From CAMLQK01 sp964654135 (GTDB lineage: Bacteria; Patescibacteriota; Saccharimonadia; Saccharimonadales; UBA4665), in the NCBI GenBank assembly GCA_964654135.1, contig CAZZHV010000030.1, forward strand, positions 1 to 15,076: a stretch of DNA of 15,076 nt, given 5' to 3'. Each line of letters begins with the position of its first letter. Position 1 is the stretch's first letter. Both the position numbers and the translations under genes were made by a program. Below, piece after piece: positions 1 to 6,494 of the stretch. Below the pieces are notes generated by a model that made no database searches, was not told the DNA's origin, and worked only from the letters and a program-made list of their open reading frames with translations.

Positions 1-17
1 TCGCGCTCTTACTATAC

Positions 18-47
18 ATAATACTGCCATTAGCACTCAAAGGTCAA
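18..47 (-). promoter_or_regulatory. Leftward promoter overlapping the CIRCE element
   Basis: On the minus strand TTGACC (47-42) is followed after 18 bases by TATTAT (23-18), a reasonable sigma70-type pair. An alternative pair, TTGAGT (40-35) and TATAGT (16-11), also has an 18-base spacer. In both cases the -35 lies inside the CIRCE element, so repressor binding would block the promoter. The gene served lies beyond the left edge. Confidence 0.55.
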
Positions 48-56
48 GAGTGCTAG
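30..56. promoter_or_regulatory. CIRCE heat-shock operator (HrcA site)
   Basis: The sequence is TTAGCACTC, nine bases, then GAGTGCTAG. It matches the CIRCE consensus TTAGCACTC-N9-GAGTGCTAA at 17 of 18 arm positions with the exact nine-base spacer. CIRCE is the operator of the HrcA repressor and normally sits in front of groESL, dnaK or hrcA operons. Here it overlaps the -35 region of a leftward promoter, so the controlled gene should begin just left of position 1. Neither that gene nor hrcA is visible. Confidence 0.88.
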
Positions 57-131
57 TTCTGCTACTTTGCTCGCTGGGTACTTCGCTCACGCCTACAGAA
101 ACACCCACTGGGTACTTCTGGGTCAAGAGTG

Positions 132-494
132 CTAATTAGTCGTTTGCAGTGTCGATAACTCTGAATCATTGCGCACCAAATCATCAAAATCAGCTCGCAT
201 AGCAATAATGTCACGGCCAAAGGTATTGCGCAGTACCAGACGCGCCAATCGATAGTGCTTCATCGCTTCATTAATATCACGCGCTTCGCCAAACTGACGC
301 ACATCATGGAGCGACCTCGCAGTACGCTCATACCAGTAGTAGCGCTGTGACAATTGGTCGGCATAGATCTCCAGCATTCGATCATTCTCGAGACTTTCGT
401 GATATTCAGAGCTTGGCAGGCATAATGTTGCCTCTTCTACTTCTCCCGGAATAAATGCAGTCACATCTGTGTGAGTTATTAAACGTTCGTGCAT
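132..494 (-). CDS. Hypothetical protein, 120 residues, downstream of nusA
   Basis: I do not recognise a family. The start at 494 is chosen because a strong AGGAGG site lies about six bases upstream; the open frame continues further up only as an alternative frame of nusA. The protein is soluble, without signal peptide or membrane segment. Residues 35-110 are charged and rich in Arg, Glu, Asp, Tyr and Leu (RYYWYERTAR near 51, YRLARLVLRN near 81), and look mostly helical. It lies about 70 bases downstream of nusA on the same strand with a hairpin between, so it is probably read from the nusA transcript. In many bacteria this place is held by ylxR or infB, which this is not. Its stop codon lies inside a half-CIRCE-like sequence. 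Confidence applies to the gene being real, not to a function. Confidence 0.75.
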   Translation of the reverse strand: MHERLITHTDVTAFIPGEVEEATLCLPSSEYHESLENDRMLEIYADQLSQRYYWYERTARSLHDVRQFGEARDINEAMKHYRLARLVLRNTFGRDIIAMRADFDDLVRNDSELSTLQTTN

Positions 495-514
495 GTTTTC
501 CCCTCCTATACACA

Positions 515-545
515 AAGGAGCCGCAGATTGCTCATGCGACTCCTT
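515..545 (-). terminator. Hairpin between nusA and the downstream gene
   Basis: Arms 515-525 and 535-545 pair over 11 bases with a nine-base loop. On the minus-strand RNA the one imperfect position becomes a U-G wobble. The RNA then reads UUUGUGU, a weak U-tract. It may be a partial terminator lowering expression of the downstream gene, or a leader structure in front of the ribosome binding site at about 500-506. The weak U-tract makes full termination doubtful. Confidence 0.4.
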
Positions 546-564
546 GTTGTTGCCATATTTGGCT

Positions 565-1734
565 TTATTCCCCGTGCTCTTCGATAGCCTCGAGGAGACT
601 ATTTTCGAGTTCAGTTTTCTTCTTAAGCTTTGGTGCGGTCGGCTTAGTGACGTTCTCTTTAGGCTCAGTATTAACGACTGCAGCAGGTGCAGCAGCCTTG
701 TCGGCCTCAATGTCGAGTTCGTAGCCAGTAAGCTTGCTGGCCAAGCGAACATTCTGACCACCCTTACCGATAGCAATGCTGAGTTGGTCTTCTGGGACAG
801 CAACACGAGCCTTGTGTTCCTTAGCGTCCAAAGTAACCTTAGAAACCTTGGTTGGGCTAAGCGCATTAGTAATGTAAGCTGCAGGTTCGTCGTTCCATAC
901 AATAATGTCGATCTTTTCTTGTTCACCGATTTCGCTCATAACTGCGTTAACGCGAGTACCGTGGCCACCAACAAAGGTACCAACTGGGTCTACGCCAGGA
1001 ACAGTGCTGTGCACAGCGAGTTTGGTACGAATACCAGCTTCGCGGGCGATGCTCTTAATTTCGACAGCGCCAGATTCCATTTCTGGAACTTCAGCGCGGA
1101 AGAGCCACTCGATAAACTGTGAGCTACCGCGTGAAACAACCAACTGTGGACCGCGCATACCGCGTTCAACATCCTTCAAGAATACCTTGAGGCGCTGACC
1201 TGGGTAATAGCGTTCGCCCTGAATTTGCTCTGAACGAGGCATGATGCCCTGAGCTTTACCGAGGTCAACACGTACAATGTTGCCCTCAACGCGGCCAACG
1301 AGAGCGTTAATAACGGTACCAATCTTATCTTCGTACTCGTTCATAACGATTTCACGTTCTGCTTCGCGCAAGCGCTGCAAGATAACCTGCTTAGCGGTCT
1401 GAGCTGCTACACGGCCAAAGTTCTTAACCTGTTCGTGTACTTCGATCATTTCACCAATCTGGATGTTCTTTTGCATAACTTGAGCATCTGTAAGGCTGAT
1501 TTCGTATGCTGGATCACCAACACGTTCAACAACTTCTTTACTTACGTATGCGTCAACATCACCAGTGTTCAAGTTCATGGTTACGCGAACTTCTTGTTCA
1601 CGGTCACCGTAATCACGACGGTAGGCGGCAGCCAAAGCTTGCTCAACGACTTCCTGGACGGTATCTTCGGGAAGGTTCTTCTCTTCTGCAATAGCCTTGA
1701 GAGCCAGTGCCATCTGCTTAACATCTAAATCCAT
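565..1734 (-). CDS. nusA: Transcription termination/antitermination protein NusA
   Basis: NusA binds RNA polymerase and nascent RNA and promotes pausing, hairpin-dependent termination and antitermination. The 389 residues hold the N-terminal polymerase-binding domain (1 to about 125), an S1 domain (about 136-203, with VGRVEGNIVRVDLG), and two KH domains. KH2 carries the canonical IGKGGQNVRLA loop (Gly323-Gly326). KH1 has GGHG (256-259), with histidine where a basic Arg or Lys is usual. The C-terminus ends in a short Ala/Lys/Glu-rich tail with none of the acidic repeats of E. coli NusA, as in many non-proteobacterial forms. The start is supported by AAAGGA about eight bases upstream. rimP is not upstream; instead a divergent aminopeptidase gene shares the promoter region. 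Confidence 0.97.
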   Translation of the reverse strand: MDLDVKQMALALKAIAEEKNLPEDTVQEVVEQALAAAYRRDYGDREQEVRVTMNLNTGDVDAYVSKEVVERVGDPAYEISLTDAQVMQKNIQIGEMIEVHEQVKNFGRVAAQTAKQVILQRLREAEREIVMNEYEDKIGTVINALVGRVEGNIVRVDLGKAQGIMPRSEQIQGERYYPGQRLKVFLKDVERGMRGPQLVVSRGSSQFIEWLFRAEVPEMESGAVEIKSIAREAGIRTKLAVHSTVPGVDPVGTFVGGHGTRVNAVMSEIGEQEKIDIIVWNDEPAAYITNALSPTKVSKVTLDAKEHKARVAVPEDQLSIAIGKGGQNVRLASKLTGYELDIEADKAAAPAAVVNTEPKENVTKPTAPKLKKKTELENSLLEAIEEHGE

Positions 1735-1778
1735 GTAAGCATCCTTTCATTATTACTATTTTGTCTTATTCTGATACG

Positions 1779-1803
1779 AAAAAAGTCGACCAACGCGGCC
1801 GAC
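1779..1803 (-). terminator. Terminator-like hairpin in the nusA leader
   Basis: On the minus strand GUCGGCC (1803-1797) pairs with GGUCGAC (1791-1785) across a five-base loop, with one G-U pair, and is followed directly by six U (1784-1779). This has the form of an intrinsic terminator. It begins only a few bases after the predicted transcription start near 1808 and precedes the nusA start by about 45 bases. No other minus-strand gene lies upstream, so it can act only on nusA transcription. It could be an attenuator or a 5' stabilising structure. Confidence 0.55.
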
Positions 1804-1814
1804 CAATCCCCTTA

Positions 1815-1843
1815 ATAATAGCTAAAATGAGGCTCGATGTCAA
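1815..1843 (-). promoter_or_regulatory. nusA promoter
   Basis: On the minus strand TTGACA (1843-1838) is followed after exactly 17 bases by TATTAT (1820-1815). This is the best sigma70-type promoter in the window. The predicted start is near 1808, giving a leader of roughly 75 bases that contains the hairpin at 1779-1803. It should drive nusA and probably the 120-residue gene behind it. Confidence 0.8.
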
Positions 1844-1869
1844 ATTGCAGACTTTGGCGCCAGGAGTCG

Positions 1870-1878
1870 TGCTAGAAT
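1870..1878 (+). promoter_or_regulatory. Extended -10 promoter of the aminopeptidase, leaderless
   Basis: TGCTAGAAT fits the extended -10 form TGnTATAAT. Its last base is seven bases before the A of the ATG at 1885, so transcription should begin at the start codon. There is no Shine-Dalgarno sequence in the six bases between. No clear -35 is present (GACTTT at 1850-1855 is weak). An eight-base palindrome TGGCGCCA lies at 1855-1862, between this element and the divergent nusA promoter. Confidence 0.6.
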
Positions 1879-1884
1879 AAAACA

Positions 1885-4449
1885 ATGAGCAAAAAAGTAA
1901 AACGTCTTTTTGAGGGCTTTCAACCTACTAACTACAAAATCACGCTAGACCCGAACCGTGATTCTATGAAAATTTCGGGCAGCGTTACCATACGCGGTAA
2001 GAAAGTTGGCCGGCCGAGCCAACGTCTTACATTTCATCAAAACGGCCTAACTGTTACAAGCGCACGCGTTATTAAGCATGACAAAAAGAATGGCGAAGAG
2101 GAATGCGAACTCAGTCGTATTAATCACCAGCGAACACTAGATGAAGTGCGTTTACACGCAGATCATCTGATCTACCCTGGCGAATACACCGTAACTATGG
2201 AATTTACCGGTGACATTACCCGCCCGATGGATGGTGTCTACCCTTGTTTCTTTAAGCATGACGGCAAAGACAAGCAACTGATTGCCACACAGTTTGAGAG
2301 TCACTTCGCTCGTCAAGCTTTCCCTTGTATCGATGAGCCAGAAGCCAAAGCTACCTTTGACCTCACACTTACCTCACCTGCAGGCGAAACCGTCCTTGCC
2401 AACACCCCTGTCGCCGACCAAAAGACTGAGGGTGACAAGCTTGTTACCACTTTTGAGACGACACCAGTTATGTCGACATATCTCTTGGCATTCTTATATG
2501 GTGAGCTCGAGCACAAAGAAGCAACTACCAAAAATGGTACGTTGGTACGCACCTTTGCGACACCAGACAACATTGCTCACACCGAATTTGCTCTTGAAGT
2601 AGCTGTTCGCTGCCTAGAACACTTCGAAGATTACTTCGCAATTCCATTCCCATTGCCTAAATGTGACTTTGTAGCATTGCCCGACTTTGCGGCTGGTGCT
2701 ATGGAAAACTGGGGTCTTATTACCTTCCGCGAACATGCATTGCTCGTAGACGCCGAGAATACCAGCCTTCCATCTAAGCAATACGTTGCTGAGGTTATTT
2801 GCCACGAGCTCACTCACCAGTGGTTTGGCAACCTCGTGACTATGCGCTGGTGGACCGACCTCTGGCTCAACGAAGGTTTTGCTAACGTTATGGCGTACAT
2901 TGCGACCGACAAACTCTTCCCGGAATGGAAGATGATGACCAATTACATCATCGAAGAACAGCAGACCGGTCTTAAACTCGACGCACTCGAAAACACACAC
3001 CCTATCGAAGTTTCAGTACAGCACCCAGATGAGATTCGCACTATCTTTGACGCGATCAGCTACAACAAGGGTGGAAGCAGCATTATGATGCTCTCTCACT
3101 ACTTGGGCGAAAAAGACTTCCGCGATGGCCTTCGCCACTACCTTAAGCAGCACGCCTACGGCAATACCGACACTGTCGATCTTTGGGATGCCCTCGAGAC
3201 CGTATCGAAGAAGCCTGTAAAGCAAATGATGGCTGCCTGGACGAGCCAGGCTGGCTATCCAGTTGTTAGGACTACTGTTGATGGCAACGAAGTTACGCTT
3301 GAGCAAGAACAGTTCTTTGTAAATCCACTGGCTCGCAAAGAAGCCCATGACAAACAACTGTGGCCAATTGCGCTTAACGCTGGCTCCGAACTACCTGACA
3401 TTTTGGACCGCGAAAAAGTACACTGTACCGTTACTGATGGCAAAAAAGTTAAAGTCAACCAGGGACAAAACAGCTTTATTCGTGTCATTTATGATCCAGC
3501 ACACGTTCGCCTGCTTGCTGAACGCGTCAAAAATAACGATCTTGAGCCGCTTGACCGTCTTGGTGTACTTGGTGATGCCTTCGAAGCTGCCAAAGCTGGC
3601 TATAGCGATACCGTTTCCGCCCTAGAACTCATGGAAGCCTACAAGCACGAGAACAACGACGCCGTTTGGGACGTTATGGTTGGTGCCTTCGCCGCCATTC
3701 GAAACATTATGGACGACGAGGACCTACGCGAGAGTATGAAACCATACGGTCGTAGCCTCGTTCACGAACAGCTTGACCGTCTTGGTGTACAGGCTAAGGA
3801 TAGCGATTCGCACTTTGACCGCTTGTTGCGTCCAACAATTTTAGGTGTTGCAGCGAGCTGTGACGAACAATCTGTGGTTGATTACATCGAAGATCGATTC
3901 CATAACATGGCCAAGTCCGAAGACATCGACCCAGATATGCGCGGCATTATATATACAACTGTGGCACGTCGTGGCGATGCAGCAGACTTTGACAAGTTGC
4001 TCGAACTGCACAACACTAGCAGCTCTCCGGAAGAACGCGTCACTATTGCGGCTGCTTTGACCAACTTTAGACAGCCAGAACTTGTTGATCGAGCGCTCAG
4101 TCTCATTACTACAGACACGGTTCGTTTGCAGGATGTGGCTTACTGGATTGCTTATAGCTTTGGCAACCGCTTTGCTCGTCAAGCTACCTGGGAATGGGTT
4201 AAAGAACACTGGCAGTGGCTCAAAGAAAACCTTGGCAGCGATACCTCATTTACACGTATGCCTGCCTATGTCGCACGCTCCATGAGTCGCGCAGACTTCC
4301 TGCCGGAATATAAACAGTTCTTTGAGTCTGTTATGGAGCCATCCATCGACCGCGCCTATAAACAAGGCGTCGAGATGATCCAATGGCAATCAGAGTGGCG
4401 CAAGCGCGATCTTGAGCCAATCAAGCAATTCTTTGATACTCACAAATAA
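1885..4449 (+). CDS. pepN: M1-family zinc aminopeptidase (aminopeptidase N type)
   Basis: This zinc metallopeptidase removes N-terminal residues from peptides. At 854 residues it is complete for the four-domain family. The substrate-binding GAMEN motif is at 271-275. The zinc site HELTH is at 307-311 and the third ligand Glu330 in NEGF follows at the family spacing (HExxH-18-E). Tyr393 in ISYNKGG fits the transition-state tyrosine. The N-terminal beta domain includes the ESHFARQAFPCIDEP segment, and residues after about 530 form the helical ERAP1-like C-terminal domain. There is no signal peptide or membrane helix, so it should be cytosolic. In a host-dependent organism with few biosynthetic genes it would recover amino acids from peptides (inference). 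The start codon has no ribosome binding site and appears leaderless. The 3' end overlaps yraN by ten bases, convergently. Confidence 0.96.
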   Translation: MSKKVKRLFEGFQPTNYKITLDPNRDSMKISGSVTIRGKKVGRPSQRLTFHQNGLTVTSARVIKHDKKNGEEECELSRINHQRTLDEVRLHADHLIYPGEYTVTMEFTGDITRPMDGVYPCFFKHDGKDKQLIATQFESHFARQAFPCIDEPEAKATFDLTLTSPAGETVLANTPVADQKTEGDKLVTTFETTPVMSTYLLAFLYGELEHKEATTKNGTLVRTFATPDNIAHTEFALEVAVRCLEHFEDYFAIPFPLPKCDFVALPDFAAGAMENWGLITFREHALLVDAENTSLPSKQYVAEVICHELTHQWFGNLVTMRWWTDLWLNEGFANVMAYIATDKLFPEWKMMTNYIIEEQQTGLKLDALENTHPIEVSVQHPDEIRTIFDAISYNKGGSSIMMLSHYLGEKDFRDGLRHYLKQHAYGNTDTVDLWDALETVSKKPVKQMMAAWTSQAGYPVVRTTVDGNEVTLEQEQFFVNPLARKEAHDKQLWPIALNAGSELPDILDREKVHCTVTDGKKVKVNQGQNSFIRVIYDPAHVRLLAERVKNNDLEPLDRLGVLGDAFEAAKAGYSDTVSALELMEAYKHENNDAVWDVMVGAFAAIRNIMDDEDLRESMKPYGRSLVHEQLDRLGVQAKDSDSHFDRLLRPTILGVAASCDEQSVVDYIEDRFHNMAKSEDIDPDMRGIIYTTVARRGDAADFDKLLELHNTSSSPEERVTIAAALTNFRQPELVDRALSLITTDTVRLQDVAYWIAYSFGNRFARQATWEWVKEHWQWLKENLGSDTSFTRMPAYVARSMSRADFLPEYKQFFESVMEPSIDRAYKQGVEMIQWQSEWRKRDLEPIKQFFDTHK

Positions 4450-4787
4450 ATATCTTTTACGACATTAGTTATTTGAAAGTCTATGCCTGATACTTCGATG
4501 GCACAGAGCTGAGATTCACCACTCCAGCCATGTACATGCATCCAACTGAGTGCAGCAAAGCGCATTTGCTGCACTTTTTTGTTGGTTATATATTCTATGC
4601 CGGTACCTTGCGCTGGCTGCTTGCGATATTTAACTTCACAAAAATAGATCGTACCCTCGCGCTCAGCGATGATGTCAATTTCGCACATCCGTGTTCGCCA
4701 ATTTTGGGCAACAATCTGACAATTTTTACGTACTAAAAAAGCGGCCGCAGCCGCCTCTGCTTTTCGTCCTGTCTCGAATGACGTCAT
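4440..4787 (-). CDS. yraN: YraN family protein (UPF0102), endonuclease-like fold
   Basis: YraN proteins have a restriction-endonuclease-like fold and an uncertain role, often linked to DNA processing or recombination. The chosen start at 4787 gives 115 residues, the usual size. It overlaps the rnhB stop as ATGA, which points to translational coupling; a longer open frame upstream is only rnhB in another frame. The PD-(D/E)xK-like site is intact: Glu36 and Asp38 in CEIDIIA, Glu51 and Lys53 in CEVKYR. The N-terminal segment FETGRKAEAAAAAFL is typical of the family. rnhB-yraN pairing is common in bacteria. The stop lies inside the 3' end of the convergent aminopeptidase gene. Confidence 0.93.
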   Translation of the reverse strand: MTSFETGRKAEAAAAAFLVRKNCQIVAQNWRTRMCEIDIIAEREGTIYFCEVKYRKQPAQGTGIEYITNKKVQQMRFAALSWMHVHGWSGESQLCAIEVSGIDFQITNVVKDIYL

Positions 4788-5356
4788 GTTATAAGCTCCG
4801 TCTGGCCAAGTGCCATTCGCACCGGAGCAAAGCTTCTGCGGTGCAGTATACTCACACCTAGCTGTGCAACCGCAGCCTGATGTGCTCTTGTGCAATAGCC
4901 AACATGAGACTCAAAACCATAGCCAGGGAAGTCCTTAGCAGCCTCGATCATCCAGTTATCACGCGCAACTTTAGCGATAATACTTGCTGCACTTACCGCC
5001 GGAATAAGATCGTCTGCTTTTATAAGCGTCTCTGTTTTGGGCACATGTTTAAGAAAGTTGAAATTGCCATCGATGATGACTCGCTCATATTCTTGTTCAA
5101 TTGCTACGAGAGCACGCTCCATGGCCAGTCGCACGGCGTGTGTTAAGCCAACCTTGTCTAACTCCTCGGGCATAACCCAGCCAAGCCCATATGCAAGCGC
5201 TTTTTTGCGAATCTTGGTGTCAAAAAGAGCTCGTTGTTCACGAGTAAGCTTCTTGGAATCTTTGAGGCCACGCAACGGTTTATCAAACAGTACGGCGCCC
5301 GCAACCAACGGGCCAGCCATACAACCCCTGCCAACTTCATCAATTCCTACAATCAT
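4784..5356 (-). CDS. rnhB: Ribonuclease HII
   Basis: RNase HII cuts the RNA strand of RNA-DNA hybrids and removes single ribonucleotides built into DNA. The 190 residues start with the signature MIVGIDEVGRG, giving Asp6 and Glu7. Asp96 in IIDGN and Asp115 in KADDLIPAVSAASIIAKV complete the four acidic metal ligands. The C-terminal GYGFESHVGY and LHRRSFAPV motifs are also present. The gene starts at its first possible codon with no ribosome binding site. A weak extended -10, TGGTAGGCT, ends seven bases upstream, consistent with a leaderless mRNA. It is coupled to yraN through a four-base overlap. An opposite-strand orphan gene separates it from rplS, which is often its neighbour. Confidence 0.96.
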   Translation of the reverse strand: MIVGIDEVGRGCMAGPLVAGAVLFDKPLRGLKDSKKLTREQRALFDTKIRKKALAYGLGWVMPEELDKVGLTHAVRLAMERALVAIEQEYERVIIDGNFNFLKHVPKTETLIKADDLIPAVSAASIIAKVARDNWMIEAAKDFPGYGFESHVGYCTRAHQAAVAQLGVSILHRRSFAPVRMALGQTELIT

Positions 5357-5362
5357 ATTTAC

Positions 5363-5371
5363 AGCCTACCA
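5363..5371 (-). promoter_or_regulatory. Possible extended -10 promoter of rnhB, leaderless
   Basis: On the minus strand TGGTAGGCT (5371-5363) has the TGn extension but only three of six matches to TATAAT. Its end is seven bases before the A of the rnhB ATG, the same geometry as the aminopeptidase and methyltransferase genes. The hexamer alone would be unconvincing; the repeated spacing is the main support. Confidence 0.35.
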
Positions 5372-5396
5372 TGACTTCGTAAAATATACATAGTAA

Positions 5397-5405
5397 TGGT
5401 ATGAT
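5397..5405 (+). promoter_or_regulatory. Extended -10 promoter of the orphan gene at 5448
   Basis: TGGTATGAT is a good extended -10. The predicted start near 5412 gives a leader of about 36 bases containing AGAGGGG at 5430-5436. No convincing -35 is seen. The element lies back to back with the rnhB promoter, 26 bases away. Confidence 0.5.
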
Positions 5406-5447
5406 ATACCTGATTCAATCGAATCTCGCAGAGGGGAAACTAGACTC

Positions 5448-5858
5448 GTGCCCGTGAAACTACGTACGCGACCCGTCAAATTGACGGTCAGGCGTCAGGA
5501 ACCCGACAAGCCCATCATCGTGGAGATGAGGTTTCCGGCAAAGCTACAGCACATTTCGCGCATCCCGAGCGGTCTCGAATACGAGACTTTCAAGCTCTTG
5601 GTGCAGAGCACGTTCATCACGCTGAGCGGCAGTCCGTCCGATCTGTGGCGACTGGAAAAGCTCTTCGGCACTACGTACTTCGAGGCCTTCCTGGCTATCA
5701 CAGAGACTTACTGCCAACTCGAACTACCCGTCAGCTCAGAACGGGACGCGTGCAGCCCTCAGCTGACGCTGGAGACTTCCATCGAGGGAGATATCGCTCT
5801 TACCGTTCGCGAAATGCTGCGTGAGCACATCAGCGCAATCACCGGAGTCGATCACTAG
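5448..5858 (+). CDS. Orphan hypothetical protein, 136 residues, G/C-ending codons
   Basis: No family is recognised. The frame opens with GTG at 5448, eleven bases after an AGAGGGG site; a second GTG six bases on is possible. The product is soluble, with a basic strand-like N-terminus (KLRTRPVKLTVRRQ), a mixed middle, two cysteines (89, 102) and a helical C-terminus (LTVREMLREHISAI). Codons end in C or G more often than in neighbouring genes (for example AAG CCC ATC ATC GTG GAG). It sits on the opposite strand between rplS and rnhB, with its own promoter and a terminator shared with rplS. Together this suggests insertion by transfer. No competing long frame exists on the other strand, which supports real coding. 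Confidence 0.7.
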   Translation: MPVKLRTRPVKLTVRRQEPDKPIIVEMRFPAKLQHISRIPSGLEYETFKLLVQSTFITLSGSPSDLWRLEKLFGTTYFEAFLAITETYCQLELPVSSERDACSPQLTLETSIEGDIALTVREMLREHISAITGVDH

Positions 5859-5878
5859 ATCGCACACCGACAGCGCCG

Positions 5879-5920
5879 GCTGGCGAGGGCATCAAGCAAC
5901 AGCACACCGCTCTCGCCAGC
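5879..5920 (+). other. Long hairpin after the orphan gene
   Basis: Arms 5879-5890 and 5909-5920 pair over 12 bases with one G-U pair and an 18-base loop. No U-tract follows, so it is not a classic terminator by itself. It lies in the 3' untranslated region of the orphan gene, 45 bases before the true terminator, and could protect the mRNA end or be a leftover of the inserted segment. Confidence 0.5.
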
Positions 5921-5956
5921 AATGGCCATCATCCCCTCTGCACTATCTCACGCAAT

Positions 5957-5989
5957 AAAAAAACCGCTCAGATATCCGAGCGGTTTTTT
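5957..5989. terminator. Bidirectional terminator between rplS and the orphan gene
   Basis: CCGCTC (5964-5969) pairs with GAGCGG (5978-5983), flanked by a run of A (5957-5963) and six T (5984-5989). Transcripts from either side therefore end in a hairpin and a U-tract. On the minus strand two further inner pairs form and leave an AUAU loop, so it should be strongest for rplS, whose stop is 15 bases away. Confidence 0.88.
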
Positions 5990-6004
5990 GACAAACCTAG
6001 GGGT

Positions 6005-6427
6005 TTATTCTTTGGTTTCAGCTTCAGCTGCAGGAGCTTCGGCCTTAGCCTCTTCAATTGTGTTAACAGCGTCGCGGTCAAAGTCACGGCCAGTAAGGCG
6101 AGCAGCCTTACCAGTGCGAGCACGCATGTAACTAAGATAGTTACGGCGAACCTTGCTACGCTTAGTAACTTCAATCTTTACGAGGAGTGGGCTGTGGAGC
6201 AAGAAGCTCTTTTCAACACCAATACCGCTAGCGATACGACGAACAGTGATACGTGAAGTGTGGCTGCCCTTACGGTCAGTACGGATTACCAAGCCTTGGA
6301 AAACCTGAACACGTTCTTTGTTGCCTTCTTTAATTTTCTGATGAACCTTAACTGTGTCACCGCTCTTAACGTCGACAACAGCTGGCTTCATGAATTTTTC
6401 GTTGATCTTTTGAATTACAGATTGCAT
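6005..6427 (-). CDS. rplS: 50S ribosomal protein L19
   Basis: L19 binds 23S rRNA at the interface with the 30S subunit. The core motifs are clear: KSGDTVKVHQKIKEG (21-35), ERVQVFQGLVI (38-48), TVRRIASGIGVEKSF (61-75), LHSPLL (77-82) and KVRRNYLSYMRARTGKAAR (92-110). At 140 residues it exceeds the usual 115-120 because of an acidic Ala/Glu tail after about residue 121. It has its own promoter with a palindrome over the -10 and a terminator just downstream, so it is a single-gene unit here rather than part of the common rpsP-rimM-trmD-rplS operon. Confidence 0.97.
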   Translation of the reverse strand: MQSVIQKINEKFMKPAVVDVKSGDTVKVHQKIKEGNKERVQVFQGLVIRTDRKGSHTSRITVRRIASGIGVEKSFLLHSPLLVKIEVTKRSKVRRNYLSYMRARTGKAARLTGRDFDRDAVNTIEEAKAEAPAAEAETKE

Positions 6428-6465
6428 AACCTGACCTACTTTACACTAATAATTGCTTTCACACA

Positions 6466-6494
6466 AGTATAACACATCTGTTATACATCGCCAA
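6466..6494 (-). promoter_or_regulatory. rplS promoter with extended -10
   Basis: On the minus strand TTGGCG (6494-6489) is followed after 17 bases by TATACT (6471-6466), and TGT precedes it, giving an extended -10. The predicted start near 6459 gives a leader of about 32 bases. Strength fits a ribosomal protein gene. Confidence 0.72.
6467..6486. repeat. Perfect palindrome over the rplS -10
   Basis: GTATAACA and TGTTATAC are perfect eight-base inverted arms separated by CATC. The left arm covers most of the rplS -10 element. The right arm forms a second extended -10-like sequence (TGTTATACA) facing right. It could be a repressor operator or a pair of opposed promoter elements. Confidence 0.6.

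Noticed and set aside
103..113. ACCCACTGGGT as a terminator hairpin
   Set aside because: Five-base arms with one central base cannot fold into a stable hairpin, and no U-tract follows.
495..926. N-terminal extension of the 120-residue gene into the nusA region (start at 926)
   Set aside because: This part is an alternative frame of nusA with low-complexity Arg/Leu/Ser composition. A strong SD site supports the start at 494.
493..1122. Open frame of 209 codons on the plus strand, antisense to nusA
   Set aside because: It runs opposite a gene with clear NusA domains, has no ribosome binding site, and its product is typical of a shadow frame.
4739..4760. GCGGCCGC, a possible cloning-site or vector trace
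   Set aside because: It falls inside yraN and encodes alanines of the conserved N-terminal helix.
4788..4895. Longer yraN start at 4895
   Set aside because: The added residues are rnhB in another frame. The ATGA overlap and the family length support 4787.
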